From NCBI GenBank assembly GCA_036927565.1, contig JAYESD010000001.1, positions 284,901,560 through 284,965,559 on the forward strand: a stretch of DNA of 64,000 bases, given 5' to 3'. The translations under genes were made by a program, and so were the position numbers. Of the stretch, positions 1 through 9,260 are shown piece after piece (position 1 is the stretch's first letter; each line of letters starts with the position of its first letter). The stretch comes from Tuctoria greenei (taxonomy: Eukaryota; Streptophyta; Magnoliopsida; Poales; Poaceae). The notes under the pieces were generated by a model. The model searched no databases, was not told the DNA's origin, and saw only the letters and a program-made list of their open reading frames with translations.

Positions 1-578
1 CGGATGGCGACTTCCTTCTCTTCCATCAACTTATCCCAGTATACTAACCGGGCCTTCTCCCCCTTGATCCATTCCTTCTGGTCAGCCAGCCTCGTCTGAG
101 CAAGCCTGGTCTCAAAATGGAGTCTGTTGTGCCAACGCCTCAAAGTGTTGTGCTCCTCCTCCAAGGCTTAGCTCTCATGGTCGAAGGAAAGTTGGACCTG
201 TTAGAGACTTGAGGAAGCATTGTCTATGGACAACGCCAGAGGGATAGGTTCTGGGCCTGTTGGGACTATTTCCGTAGGCTCAAAAGGTTTTTCCATCACA
301 AAAATTGGGTCCCACTCTACAATAGTGGTCCCGTGGACTCCTGCAGCACTAGGGCCGCTCTCCTAGAGCCCTTCGGTGGCAGCAGAAGAACCCACTGGGG
401 GAACTTCCACCTCCGGAGCAGTTGAAGGCACCGCTTCAGGGTCTTCAGTTGCCGGCTCTGAAGTCGGAGGACCTGCCACCAGTTCTTCAGGCTTCTCCGG
501 CTCTACCCCAGATACTTCTGGGGCAACTACCTCCGCAGCAGCAGTCGGGGATTCAACTGGAGCCTCGACCACCACTGG
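1..578 (-). pseudogene. Antisense ORF of T1, coiled-coil and Pro/Glu/Ala-rich part (cut by window edge)
   Basis: Read on the minus strand, bases 1-120 encode a charged, helix-forming stretch rich in Glu, Lys, Arg and Leu that ends WDKLMEEKEVAIR. This closely matches WGKLLEEKEAAIR in the antisense ORF near 51690, so both belong to one protein family. Bases 363-578 continue a low-complexity run rich in Pro, Glu, Val and Ala. The plus-strand reading at 376-582 is its Ser/Gly/Thr-rich shadow. The start of this segment is the continuation of 579-1058, and the C-terminus lies beyond the window edge. No enzymatic motif is visible. Its role in the element is not known. Confidence 0.55.
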
Positions 579-1058
579 CTAGGGCTCTGACACGGTGACC
601 ACCACCGGCACAACCGCCAGACCTCCAACCACCTCCGGCTCAGCCGCCGGATCCTCTACCACTTCTGGCTCAGCCGCCGAATCTTCAATCGTTTTCGGCA
701 CAAGGGACAGAGCTTGGGTAATTTTCGGCTCAATGGTCGGGACTTCAACTCCTTTTGGATCAGCAGCCAGGGCTTCGGCAACTTTCGGCTCGAAAGCCAG
801 AACTTCTGGCATCACTGGTGATGGAGCATCAGCCTCCGCCGCCAGGGGTACATCTTCAACTTCTCTCCTGTGGTCTGGCGCTACCACAGAAGCTTCGGGT
901 GAGGACTCTGAGTCCAAGCTCATGATAGCTGGCGCTAGAGCTATCACGACTTCCGCCTCCGCTTGACGAGGAGGCTCAGCGCTTAAAGCTGGAGCTTCGG
1001 CAGGCGCAGCCTTGGCTGCTGCAACAGGTGCTGAAGCTCTCGGCCCCTTCTTCGACAC
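579..1058 (-). pseudogene. Antisense ORF of T1, Ala/Pro/Glu-rich linker segment
   Basis: This open stretch of about 160 codons is dominated by Ala, Pro, Glu and Val, with imperfect repeats of about ten residues such as EPKVAEALAADPKG. The composition suggests an unstructured linker between the globular N-terminal part (1667-2590) and the coiled coil (1-360). The frame opens right after an acceptor-like TTTCTAG on the minus strand, and a donor-like AGGTAAGC lies about 80 bases upstream, so a short intron at 1060-1138 is possible. A stop just before the donor in the matching frame shows that this copy is damaged. I cannot assign a function. Confidence 0.5.
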
Positions 1059-1666
1059 CCTAGAAACAAAGGAAAGAGAATATTAAAAACACATCAAAAA
1101 GCAAGACTAGCATTTCAAGGAAAGCAAACAATGCTTACCTCGGGATGCTGCCATCCTAATCGCCTCGAAACCTCTTCTTTTGGGGCCCGGAGCTAGAGCC
1201 CACCAAATCTGGTGAGACCACTGTTTCGGACCTCGGTTGAGGAACACTCACAGCCACCGGAGTCCTTTCGGCCGGAGCTTCTCTTCGCTGAGAAGAACCC
1301 CCGGACCTGGAACTTCTAGCCAGCACTGAGATCGGGTCGCCTACCCGGAGCTTATGCCTCTTGAAGACGCCTGCACCAGAGCAGGGGTAGCTACAGAAGA
1401 CCCCCCCCCCCTCCGGGGGAAGCAGCCATCATGGATCGAGCAGGTCTGACGGACCTCCCGTCAGCGTGCTTCAACTTCCTCTTCCAGCTGGAGGGCTCAG
1501 CTAGCTCTTTGCCCTGGCCTTTGCCGGTGTCTTCAGTCTCTCGGCTCGGGGCAGAGGCAGGACCACCCTCGGAAGCTCCGAGGATCACCAATCTGGTGGT
1601 TGAACGCCTCTCTACCTCGCCAAGGTCGTCAAGCACCGGCATACTCCTCCGTTGCTCCCGACTGAA

Positions 1667-2590
1667 CTATGCCTCCATGTTCAGGGGAAGGAAGGCTGCT
1701 GGCGGAGCCAAGTCGTCGCCATTGACATTAATCCCATGCTGGAATTTCTTCAAATGAAACTCCAAGTATTCATCATCCAAGTTGTATTTCAGACCGGTTT
1801 CAATCCGGTCATCATCTATCACGCTATTGAGGGCCCACACTAGCTTCTCCCTCTTCTTCAGCGGAGCCCACCTGTTGACCAGGAAATTGCAGAAGACCAT
1901 CTGAGGGGTCACTCCACCTTCCACGCACTCGCGGATCCTGGTCAAAACAGGATTGCAGGCATCTGATAGCACCAGAACCGCACTCCAAGCGTCAGTATCA
2001 ATATTGGGGAGACCTTCAGGTAGCTCCAATTTCTTGTGCTCCTCCGCCGCGACGATGATCCAATCCTTCTTCCAGTCATTCCACTTACCGGAAGGAAACG
2101 ACTTCAAGTATTTGTAGGGGTTGTTATTGCGCTTCACAAAATAGTAGAAGCCAAGGAACTCGGACCCCTTCCCAGTGGTGTGGATGGTGAAGAAGGTGTG
2201 GAAAAGCTCGACGCAGGGGGGAATACCCAACCACATCTCGCAGAAGTGGACGAATGTCACCACGAGAAGAAGAGAATGCGGTCCAAGGTGATACAACTGC
2301 AGACCATAAAAATCTAGCAGCATCAAAAGGAAAGAAGAAAAAGGTGGAATGAATCCCACCATGGCGTACGCTGCGAAGTACACCATATCGTCACTACGCT
2401 CCCTCTTGAACGGGAGCTTGCTGGCGCGGACCAAATGATTGAAGGAGTCGCTGGACCACCCCATGTAGGTACGGACCTTCTTCACATCATCATTACTCTT
2501 GAGGCGGCTCTTGGGGATACCCAACTCCATCGCGGCATAGCGGTGCAAAGGAAGGGAAGCTAAGAAGAGTTTGGGAGGCTTTGAGCGCAA
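1667..2590 (-). CDS. Antisense ORF of T1, N-terminal domain (plant 'putative gypsy-type transposon' family)
   Basis: This 307-codon open frame matches, from memory, the plant family annotated as putative gypsy type transposon (Pfam Transposase_28). The signature is a run of aromatic and hydrophobic residues around residues 75-130, including PPFSSFLLMLLDFYG, followed by LQLYHLGPHS and VHFCEMWLGI. A Trp/Lys-rich block, GKWNDWKKDW, comes next. Despite the family name no transposase activity is established. The ORF is antisense to the LTR element and lies between pol and the 3' LTR. That is the position reported for extra antisense ORFs of TAT-lineage elements. The true start may lie upstream of the Met used here. 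The frame breaks after residue 307, so the product is probably not made whole. Confidence 0.7.
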   Translation of the reverse strand: MRSKPPKLFLASLPLHRYAAMELGIPKSRLKSNDDVKKVRTYMGWSSDSFNHLVRASKLPFKRERSDDMVYFAAYAMVGFIPPFSSFLLMLLDFYGLQLYHLGPHSLLLVVTFVHFCEMWLGIPPCVELFHTFFTIHTTGKGSEFLGFYYFVKRNNNPYKYLKSFPSGKWNDWKKDWIIVAAEEHKKLELPEGLPNIDTDAWSAVLVLSDACNPVLTRIRECVEGGVTPQMVFCNFLVNRWAPLKKREKLVWALNSVIDDDRIETGLKYNLDDEYLEFHLKKFQHGINVNGDDLAPPAAFLPLNMEA

Positions 2591-3046
2591 AGATGATCGA
2601 AGGCGTAAAGAGTCCTCAAACCATGTGCACCTTCCTTCTTAAGTAAGCATCCGCGACGCTTGGATGGAAACTGCAGTGAGATTGAAGATATTTTTCAAAA
2701 ATCAACCCCGTCAATGACGAGTGGGCCCGGGGCCACCTCGATGAAGAGATCGAGGTCCTTACCCAAGGCCAACCGTTGCCATGATGAGCGGCGGGGAACC
2801 CAAAGTCGGCGCTCTGACAGGGTGCGCGGAACCGATACGGTTTTCGTATTGTGAACCAATGACCTTCAATTGCGTGGGATCCACACTCAAAGATCTCATC
2901 TGCTGCATTCATAACAAGCCACACGTCGAAGGTTCACTCCGGACCGTCACCCTATCGGCGCATCAGAGGACTTCCAAAAATCGAAGTGCGGAAATCGAGA
3001 ATGGCCCCACCTCCGGCAGAATAACTTAACCCAAAGGATTTCTCCC

Positions 3047-3067
3047 AAAGGTGGGCCCAGGGGCCAC
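3047..3067 (+). other. Weak polypurine tract in front of the T1 3' LTR
   Basis: A G-rich stretch (AAAGGTGGGCCCAGGGGCCAC) abuts the first base of the LTR. It is interrupted by pyrimidines, so it is a poor or decayed primer site for plus-strand synthesis. Its position fits, its composition only partly. Confidence 0.45.
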
Positions 3068-3917
3068 TGTCGGTACCCTGCGTACCGGGTACCCCGCGAT
3101 ATTGCGAGAAGTGCAAGAAAGTTCCACCCGTCAGAGTCGAAGGCCCTTGCAGGTCCCACATATCACATTGCACCGAACCCGCTCCCCTCACATGGCTGTC
3201 TCCCGGGTTAACACGTGTAAAAGAAGACCGGAACTAAACTTCCAACCAAGGAAAGCTCCGACAACTACACGTGTACAACAGCCCCGGACCTAGCCCCCGT
3301 CAGAAAGGAGCCCCGGTGTCGACACGTATACAGCGACCCTGGACCTACCCTCCCACAAGGGAAAGCTCCTGATCTGCCACGTGTGGAGCCTCAAGACCTT
3401 CATCGCCAACAGAAATACAAGCAGATCACGTCCATTACAAACATTCAAGGATGGTTAAAGCGGCAGTTACAAGGCCTAATAATGTGCCATTAATGCCGTA
3501 TTAATCACACACGATCAGTGCACCGCTAATAGGGGTAACGCTGCCATGAAGGCACGTTATCACACTATTAGTGATACTTAATACTCTCTAGACAGTGTAT
3601 TAGGTCATTAAACACGACAGGGCCACATGTCAGGCCAGACAAGCTTTGTAAGGGTCAGTCCTTAGAACTATAAAAGGGTTGCACCGCATGAACATCGGGA
3701 AGGAGAATCAGATTCAACCTGATCCTAGCGATCGAACTCACTAAATACAATTACACAAACCCCGTGGAGTAGGATGTTACGCTCAGACAGCCCGAACCAC
3801 GTAAATCTCTGAGGTCACCATCTTGATCTTGATCTCTGCGTGCCCCAACCACAAAAGAACCTCCGCGAGCTGCTTCTTAGCGGGTCAGGGGACAGTGTCG
3901 TATCAAACACTTCGACA
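3068..3917 (+). repeat. T1 3' LTR (850 bp) with CACGTG-type tandem units
   Basis: The LTR begins TGTCGGTACC and ends CTTCGACA. Between about 3210 and 3400 it holds four units of about 60 bp. Each pairs an ACGTGT- or ACGTAT-containing core with a GGAAAGCTCC-like block. A TATA box (TATAAAA) follows at 3669-3675. The same arrangement occurs in the A2 LTR (11493-12336) and, truncated, in A1 (10216-10902). CACGTG is the plant G-box core and ACGTGT resembles an abscisic-acid response element core. Whether they act here is inference. Confidence 0.8.
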
Positions 3918-4740
3918 GTATCCATCAATATCCCACTCTTTGGGAAATTATGGAGGAGCTAGTGCTCTCTTAGGATGTGGACCGTCATATTTGGAGGCAT
4001 GAGGCCTCGGGGAGATTCTGTTCGAAATCCTGCTACAAATCGTTCTTCAGAGGTTCCATCACTTTTGAACCTTGGAGACGTGTTTGGAAATCTTGGACTC
4101 CCCCTAAATGCTAGGTGTTCTTGTGGTTGTCTATCAAAAATAAATGCTAGGCGGCGGATAGGATGGAGCAGCGGGGAATGGACCATCCGACGACCTACCT
4201 CTTCTGTGACCAAAAAGCCAAAACAGTCCAGCACATCCTTATTAGCTGTGTTTTCAGTCTTCAGTTTTGGCACGACTTGTTGTCCCCCTTCAGTCTTGCT
4301 GCTCCTGCTCCCAGTGCTGATGAAAAGATCTTCGTAGAGTGGTGGAGGAAAGTGATCAAGAAGGTTCACAAGAACTGCAGGAGAGGTGTTAACAGCACTA
4401 TCATCCTTGGGGCTTGGAGCCTTTGGCTCCACAGGAATAAGTGTGTTTGAAGGTGCTAGGCCTGGCCTCGTCAAGCTTAAGCAAGATTTTCTTGATGAGG
4501 CTGCCTGTTGGGTGATGGCTGGGGCTAAGCACCTCCATGTGTTGAGGTTAACTTTTGATCTGGGCTGACTGATGTTTGAGTCTGTGTGGGGGTGGGGGGA
4601 GGGGGGCATGGCTTCTGTCTCGACAGAGGCTTTTGTGAAATCAAATTCAAATTTGGCGTAAACTTTCAAAAATGTCAGATTGGAGTTCAAATTTGGATTC
4701 CTCATAATTGAAATTGCTTGGCTGCCAAGTTTGAGCATTT
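3918..4740 (+). pseudogene. LINE (non-LTR retrotransposon) 3' end, reverse-transcriptase zinc-binding region
   Basis: One frame, broken by three stops and a shift near 4445, encodes the C-terminus of a plant LINE ORF2. It has Trp-rich motifs around 3990-4100, then LFCDQKAKTVQHILISC, the cysteine/histidine pattern of the plant RVT zinc-binding domain (4195-4255). The ending GAWSLWLHRNKC (4407-4445) is typical of the family, followed after the frameshift by FEGARP. The relic starts exactly where the T1 LTR ends, so T1 probably landed in this LINE. No poly(A) tail or target duplication could be defined. The long minus-strand frame at 3959-4738 is its shadow. Confidence 0.75.
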
Positions 4741-5600
4741 TTAGTGCTAGTTAGATAAGGTAATTAAATCAACAATGGAGATAACGAGGGAGGGGAAATG
4801 GGGCCTACCTGTCAGTGAGGCAACCAGCTGAACCGCCTCTGTTTCTCTGCCCTTCCCGCGCTTCCACGCCGTGAGCGCGTGCAAGCCCGTCGAGCATGCA
4901 ACCAGGCACATAGCTGCATGGCAAAAACATTTAAGTCGCCCTAACCCTTATACTCAACGATGTTTTTTCCCAATAAACTAAGCCTTGCTGTGCTCCTGCC
5001 TCTCGTGCCATTTTCTTCACCGCCATTGACCTCTTCTCGATTCCCAGTGAAGTGCAAGCAACTTATTGAGTGTCACAGAGTTTGTTCACACCAAGTTGTT
5101 CTCAACTCTTGTGCATCCCTTGCTGATACTTTTCCTTGCCAGCCCGAGCTTCCAAGGTGACGAACTCAACAATTTTGTGGCCATCGAGCTGCTGCCTTCT
5201 TCTTTCCGCCATCCCTTCATTGTTGAACCGTCAGACCATACTACCTCCGAAGCTATGAAGGCCACCACAAGGTTGACCGTAACCTCTTCTAGCTTTCCTA
5301 AGCTTGGTTCTACTCCTAAAAAGTCCACCTCATAGTAATTCTAGTTCTTCTACCGGCGGTCTCCTTGATCCCCAAATCTTCACCACGGCAATTTGGTTTA
5401 TACATTTAATAATTCTTCATTCCTATTAAAATCTTATGATCTAGACCCCCAAGCGAACCTATTAGAGGAAAAAAGATTAGAAAATGGTAAAGTAATGGTG
5501 TTGTAATAAAAGTTCTTCCCTCCAACATAGTGTAAACCTAGGTTAACAATGAACTTAATTTTCCAACATCTTTCATGGTGATTGTGATTCATTTCCTTAA
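4741..5600. other. Unassigned intergenic DNA
   Basis: Short open frames occur at 4960-5335, but none shows a motif I recognise. The block near 4800-4830 contains a GGGCCTACCTGTCAGTG-like string of the kind common in grass promoters, so an old gene end or LTR relic is possible. I see no supportable gene here. Confidence 0.3.
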
Positions 5601-5603
5601 TCC

Positions 5604-6110
5604 CTAGGACACGGCGAAGCTCCTAGACCAAACCGTGAAGAAAATAGGCCAAGGACGAGAGACAACCACCTCACCGGAATTATGCTGCCGCCGCCCGTCG
5701 GCGCGCCTTGTGGACCACTCGCGACGGCACCGTGGGTGTGTGCCCTTTCCATTCAAACTCCAATGTTCGTGGCGTTTCTCGTCCAATTGACTGTAACTCT
5801 TTTTGATCGGTACCCACCACAGATCAGGGACCACATACACGTCGCCGATGGCCACATCACCACGCTAAACAAGCTCTTCGACCAACACTCCTTACATCGG
5901 TGGCGTTGTTGCCGGAAAAATTTGTGCAGGCTAGCAAAAACCGTCGATCTTATCCAACACTCACCGTGTTTTATCGTTCTTCTCTTGTATTTCTTGCCAC
6001 TTGGCAGATTGTGTGGCACACAATCTGGGCACATCAGTGATGGAACTGGCAGCGGCGTTCCAGAAGGTCTCTCAAGGTTTTTAGTCGTGCATGGTTGGAT
6101 AACAAATCAT
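5604..6110 (-). pseudogene. Possible decayed Copia-type polyprotein fragment
   Basis: The minus strand at 5604-5855 reads AIGDVYVVPDLWWVP followed by SQLDEK. This resembles the segment after the Copia protease, where a 'xxVLYVPxLxxNLxSVSQL' pattern is usual. Upstream on the same strand (5856-6110) the reading is broken by stops. No other domain is visible and no LTR borders it, so this is a weak call. It may instead be unrelated non-coding DNA. Confidence 0.25.
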
Positions 6111-7240
6111 CCAGTGTAATTGCATTTAATGCAACTGATATGTGGATCCGAACAACATCAGACTCACATGTAAATAATGGTAACTGCAGAAGATTTCATT
6201 ATGCATAGTTGATGTGTTTAACTAATCAAGGGTTCGAAACTGATATGTGTGGCTGCAAAACTGCGCAGAAGATTCAAACCAAGTTCCACCGAGGAAGGCT
6301 GATGATGCGACGGAGGTTTATGCGTGTGTCCACTAATATATTTATGCAAAAAAAAGAGGATAGAACAGTATGAATTTTTGCTCCACTGACCAAATCAGCA
6401 AATTTTGTTCAACTTACTTCAATATTACCATAGGAATAACAGTTTTTTATGCAAGGTTGAGATATTTTGAGATGTTGGAGGTAATCCGTCAAAATTGAAT
6501 TATCTTTAGTTGTGCTAAGAGCAAACTGTATCTAAAAAACAAGAAGCTCATTTCATCTCTCTCGACATGATGTTATTAAGTGTTGGTCTAGAAGTGGAAA
6601 CGTGATTGTTATAACCGACTTATTACAATCCAACCAAATACAGACACTCATAGTTCAGTTCCACTGTTTAGACAAACATATTTGGAGTATAAATTTTCAT
6701 ACCTTGCTATATATTGTTATTGTACTTCCTCTATCTTCAAATAAATGATATCTTTTGAATTAATTTTAATTTAAAAACATCATTTACTTAGGAATGGAGG
6801 AAATACATTTTCACGGATGATTGACGTACATTTTGGAAGAAATGATAATGATAAGCATGTGGTGCAATTAGAATCTTAAAAAGGAGTTAAGTAGTTGGCC
6901 AAAAGTACGAAGAAAGCTGCTGAAGTACTTCAGTCTCCGTGCTGATTTTTTCCTAACTTCTAATATGACTCTAATCATTACTCGTCTGATATCATATGAA
7001 AACTATATCATGGCAGTTTAAGGAAATGATCTGGCGAGTTTTCATACGTCTAAACTTAAACGTGACAGCATCCTATTTCTTTTGCATGGCGTAGAAAAGT
7101 GTGTCCGACAAAAAGGCATATGGATGTACATAGAAATAGAAGAAAAAAAAGAGTATCGGGAGAAAAATCTTATCGCATCCAGCGCCCGTGACCCGACGGT
7201 CGACACGTATCCCATCCACCCTGGCCCTCCCGCGCACCTA
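6111..7240. other. AT-rich upstream intergenic region of the heat shock factor gene
   Basis: Mostly AT-rich DNA with no supportable coding frame. It contains a short MITE-like unit (6725-6803) and otherwise no repeat that I recognise from elsewhere in the window. It probably includes distal promoter sequence of the gene at 7683. Confidence 0.4.
6725..6803. mobile_element. Very short Stowaway-like MITE or deletion derivative
   Basis: The left end CTTCCTCTATCTTCAAATAAATGAT and the right end, read in reverse, form an imperfect inverted repeat. The consensus resembles the grass Stowaway terminus, with CTTCCTCC followed by an A/T-rich part ending AAATGAT. TA dinucleotides flank both sides (6723-6724 and 6804-6805), as expected for Tc1/Mariner target sites. 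At 79 bp it is shorter than usual. Confidence 0.5.
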
Positions 7241-7243
7241 TCT

Positions 7244-7256
7244 GAACCTTCCAGAA
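7244..7256 (+). promoter_or_regulatory. Heat shock element, three perfect units (distal)
   Basis: The pattern GAA-cc-TTC-ca-GAA is a perfect three-unit heat shock element, the binding site of trimeric heat shock factors. It lies about 430 bases upstream of the start codon of the heat shock factor gene. A two-unit site, GAAGCTTC, follows at 7282-7289. Confidence 0.6.
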
Positions 7257-7548
7257 GGAAGCATCGTGATGGAGAGTCACAGAAGCTTCCCGTCCTTCCT
7301 CCGCCCACCACGATGCCCCACAACCCCACAGAAAACAATATCCCGCGTTATATCCAATCACAGCCATCCACGTGATGACGGGCTCGATCCGACGGTAGAG
7401 GACCGCGCCGCGAGAAGTTATCAGTCGGCGGGCCCACCCATGTCGCAGTCCGGTTCACACATCGGACCGAGTTTTCTTTTCTGGGCTGCCTTTCTCACCG
7501 GTTTTCCTCCTCTGTTTCATTCCTGTCCTCCACTTCCACAAGTTGGAG

Positions 7549-7557
7549 TATAATAAA
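7549..7557 (+). promoter_or_regulatory. Probable TATA box of the heat shock factor gene
   Basis: TATAATAAA stands 134 bases before the start codon. A transcription start about 30 bases downstream would give a 5' UTR of roughly 100 nt. Confidence 0.5.
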
Positions 7558-7574
7558 TTTCCTAATCCGCAAGC

Positions 7575-7587
7575 GAAGCTTCCAGAA
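7575..7587 (+). promoter_or_regulatory. Heat shock element, three perfect units (proximal)
   Basis: GAA-gc-TTC-ca-GAA is a second perfect three-unit element, about 96 bases before the ATG and next to the predicted transcription start. With the site at 7244 it predicts heat induction and possible feedback by heat shock factors. Confidence 0.65.
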
Positions 7588-7682
7588 ACCTTCAGCTTAC
7601 GTACCTTCGGCCCAACGCGACGCGGCATCTCCCGCATCTGGAAGCGACGTCCCAGATCCGGCCGGGCTGCTGTGGCGGCAAG

Positions 7683-8943
7683 ATGACTGAGCAGGGCGCC
7701 GATGCCGCCGCGTCCAACGAGCCCCCTGCGCCGGCGCCTACCCCGGCGCCAGCGGAGGCGGCGGGGCAGAGGACGCTGCCGACGCCGTTCCTGACGAAGA
7801 CGTACCAGCTGGTGGACGACCCGGCGGTGGACGACGTGATCTCGTGGAACGAGGACGGGTCGACGTTCGTGGTGTGGCGGCCGGCGGAGTTCGCGCGGGA
7901 CCTCCTCCCCAAGTACTTCAAGCACAACAACTTCTCCAGCTTCGTGCGACAGCTCAACACCTACGTATGTTACTTGCTCCCTCCTCGGGTTGGGGATGAT
8001 TGGGCTTGGTGTGGAGACCGCCGTGGCGGTGATATGCTTGTCTATTTGCTTGGTTGTGGCGTAGGGATTTAGGAAGAGCGTTCCGGACCGGTGGGAGTTC
8101 GCCAACGATTGCTTCCGCCGAGGCGAGAAGAGCCTGCTCTGCGACATACACCGCCGGAAAGTGGCGCTGGCGCAGGCCTTGCCAGCGGCGGGACTGGCGA
8201 CGACAGCCGCGGCCGCGGCGTCCGGTGCGGTGACGGTGGCAGCGGCGGCCCCGATTCCTATGGCGCTGGCGGTGGCGCTCCCTGGCTCGCCGGGCCTCTC
8301 CTCCGACGAACAGGTCCTGTCGTCCAACTCCGGGTCTGCGGAGGATCACCTGCACGCGCCATCGGGCTCCGGCGGCGGAGGCAGTGGCTCCGCGTCCGGC
8401 GACATGGGCGAGGAGAACGAGCGCCTCCGCCGCGAGAACGCGCGGCTGACCCGCGAGCTCAGTCAGATGAAGAAGCTGTGCAACAACATCGTGCTCCTCA
8501 TGTCCAAGTACGCCGCCTCCCAGCAACTCGACGCCTCCACGGCGCTGTCTTCCGTGGCCAACAACTCGGGCGAGTCCTCGGAGGCCTTGCCCCCGCTACC
8601 CCCGGCGCTACTCAAGCTGATGCCCTCGTGCCCAGCCGCCCTGACCACTGCGGCTGCCGGGCTCGCCGCCGAAGCAGGGCCCGACGCAGCGGCCAGGCTG
8701 TTCGGCGTCTCCATCGGGCTGAAGCGGACGCGCGACGACGACGCCAGCGGGGACGGGGAGGCGAAGCCGGACGTGTCGGATCCGCTTCAGCATCTTGGCA
8801 GCAAGTCGCCGTCGCCAGACCAGCACCGCTGGCCCATATATCGGCCCACGCCCGTGTACCACCCGACGCCAGCCTGCAACGGCCGGGACCCCGGGTCCGG
8901 GTCCGGGTCCGGGTCCGACCAAGACGGGTCCAGCTCGAGGTGA
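7683..8943 (+). CDS. HSFB2B: Class B heat shock transcription factor, HsfB2b-like
   Basis: Two exons (7683-7964 and 8065-8943) flank a 100-bp GT-AG intron and give 386 residues. The DNA-binding domain spans about residues 30-125: [13 protein letters not shown], then [16 protein letters not shown] at the end of exon 1 and [12 protein letters not shown] at the start of exon 2. The intron is at the position conserved in plant Hsf genes. A heptad-repeat oligomerisation region starts with [10 protein letters not shown] near residue 240. The repressor tetrapeptide LFGV followed by [10 protein letters not shown] near residue 340 marks class B2; the basic run can act as a nuclear signal. There is no AHA activation motif. 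The ending WPIYRP...SDQDGSSS fits rice HsfB2b as I remember it. It should bind heat shock elements as a trimer and act mainly as a repressor or co-regulator. The start is the first in-frame ATG after the TATA box. The gene looks intact. The paralogue letter is less sure than the class. Confidence 0.93.
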
Positions 8944-9260
8944 GTCGGCCCGCTCAGCCTGTAGAAGCTTCTAGTACTCTGTACGAATTAATTGATCGAT
9001 CGATCACCATATTTAAATATGAACAACTAATAACTATCGCTGCTAGAAACATAGTAATAATGTTTTTATTTATTTTCTTGCTTGCTAATTGGGAATTGAG
9101 GGTTCTCTCTGCTGTTGTTGTAATATGTACGGCCGATCCTCTGATGCTTGTGTATAAAATCCTCAGCGATCAGGATACCATGTACCTATGCGGAAATGAG
9201 AAGTGTATTTCCGGGATTCTGTTTGATCAGTTCTCGTATATACATGCTGTTTGATCAATT
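8944..9260 (+). other. Probable 3' UTR of the heat shock factor gene
   Basis: The stop codon is followed by T-rich DNA containing AATAAT (9055-9060) and TATAAAA (9153-9159), which can serve as plant near-upstream polyadenylation elements. The end is not defined. Confidence 0.4.

Larger units (their letters stand above)
1..3917 (+). mobile_element. T1: 3' part of a TAT-lineage Ty3/Gypsy LTR retrotransposon
   Basis: The 850-bp repeat at 3068-3917 starts TGTCGG, ends TTCGACA and matches the LTR at 11493-12336 in layout (tandem CACGTG-type units, then a TATA box, then the same terminus). It is preceded by a weak purine-rich tract, so it is read as the 3' LTR of a plus-strand element. The internal DNA to its left codes on the opposite strand. 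An antisense ORF between pol and the 3' LTR is a known feature of some TAT-lineage plant Gypsy elements. gag, pol and the 5' LTR lie outside the window, so age and target duplication cannot be judged. Confidence 0.75.

Noticed and set aside
595..966. Ser/Thr/Gly-rich plus-strand frame
   Set aside because: It is the complement of the Ala/Pro/Glu-rich antisense ORF segment, whose frame connects to recognisable domains.
3959..4738. 259-codon minus-strand frame
   Set aside because: It lies antisense to a recognisable LINE zinc-binding region and has no motif of its own.
7455..8526. Long minus-strand frames over the heat shock factor gene
   Set aside because: They are antisense shadows in GC-rich coding sequence with Arg-rich, low-complexity content.
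8091..9254. 387-codon plus-strand frame overlapping the heat shock factor gene
   Set aside because: It is the Arg/Gly-rich +1 shadow of exon 2 in GC-rich DNA and runs into the 3' UTR. The frame that continues the DNA-binding domain ends at 8943.
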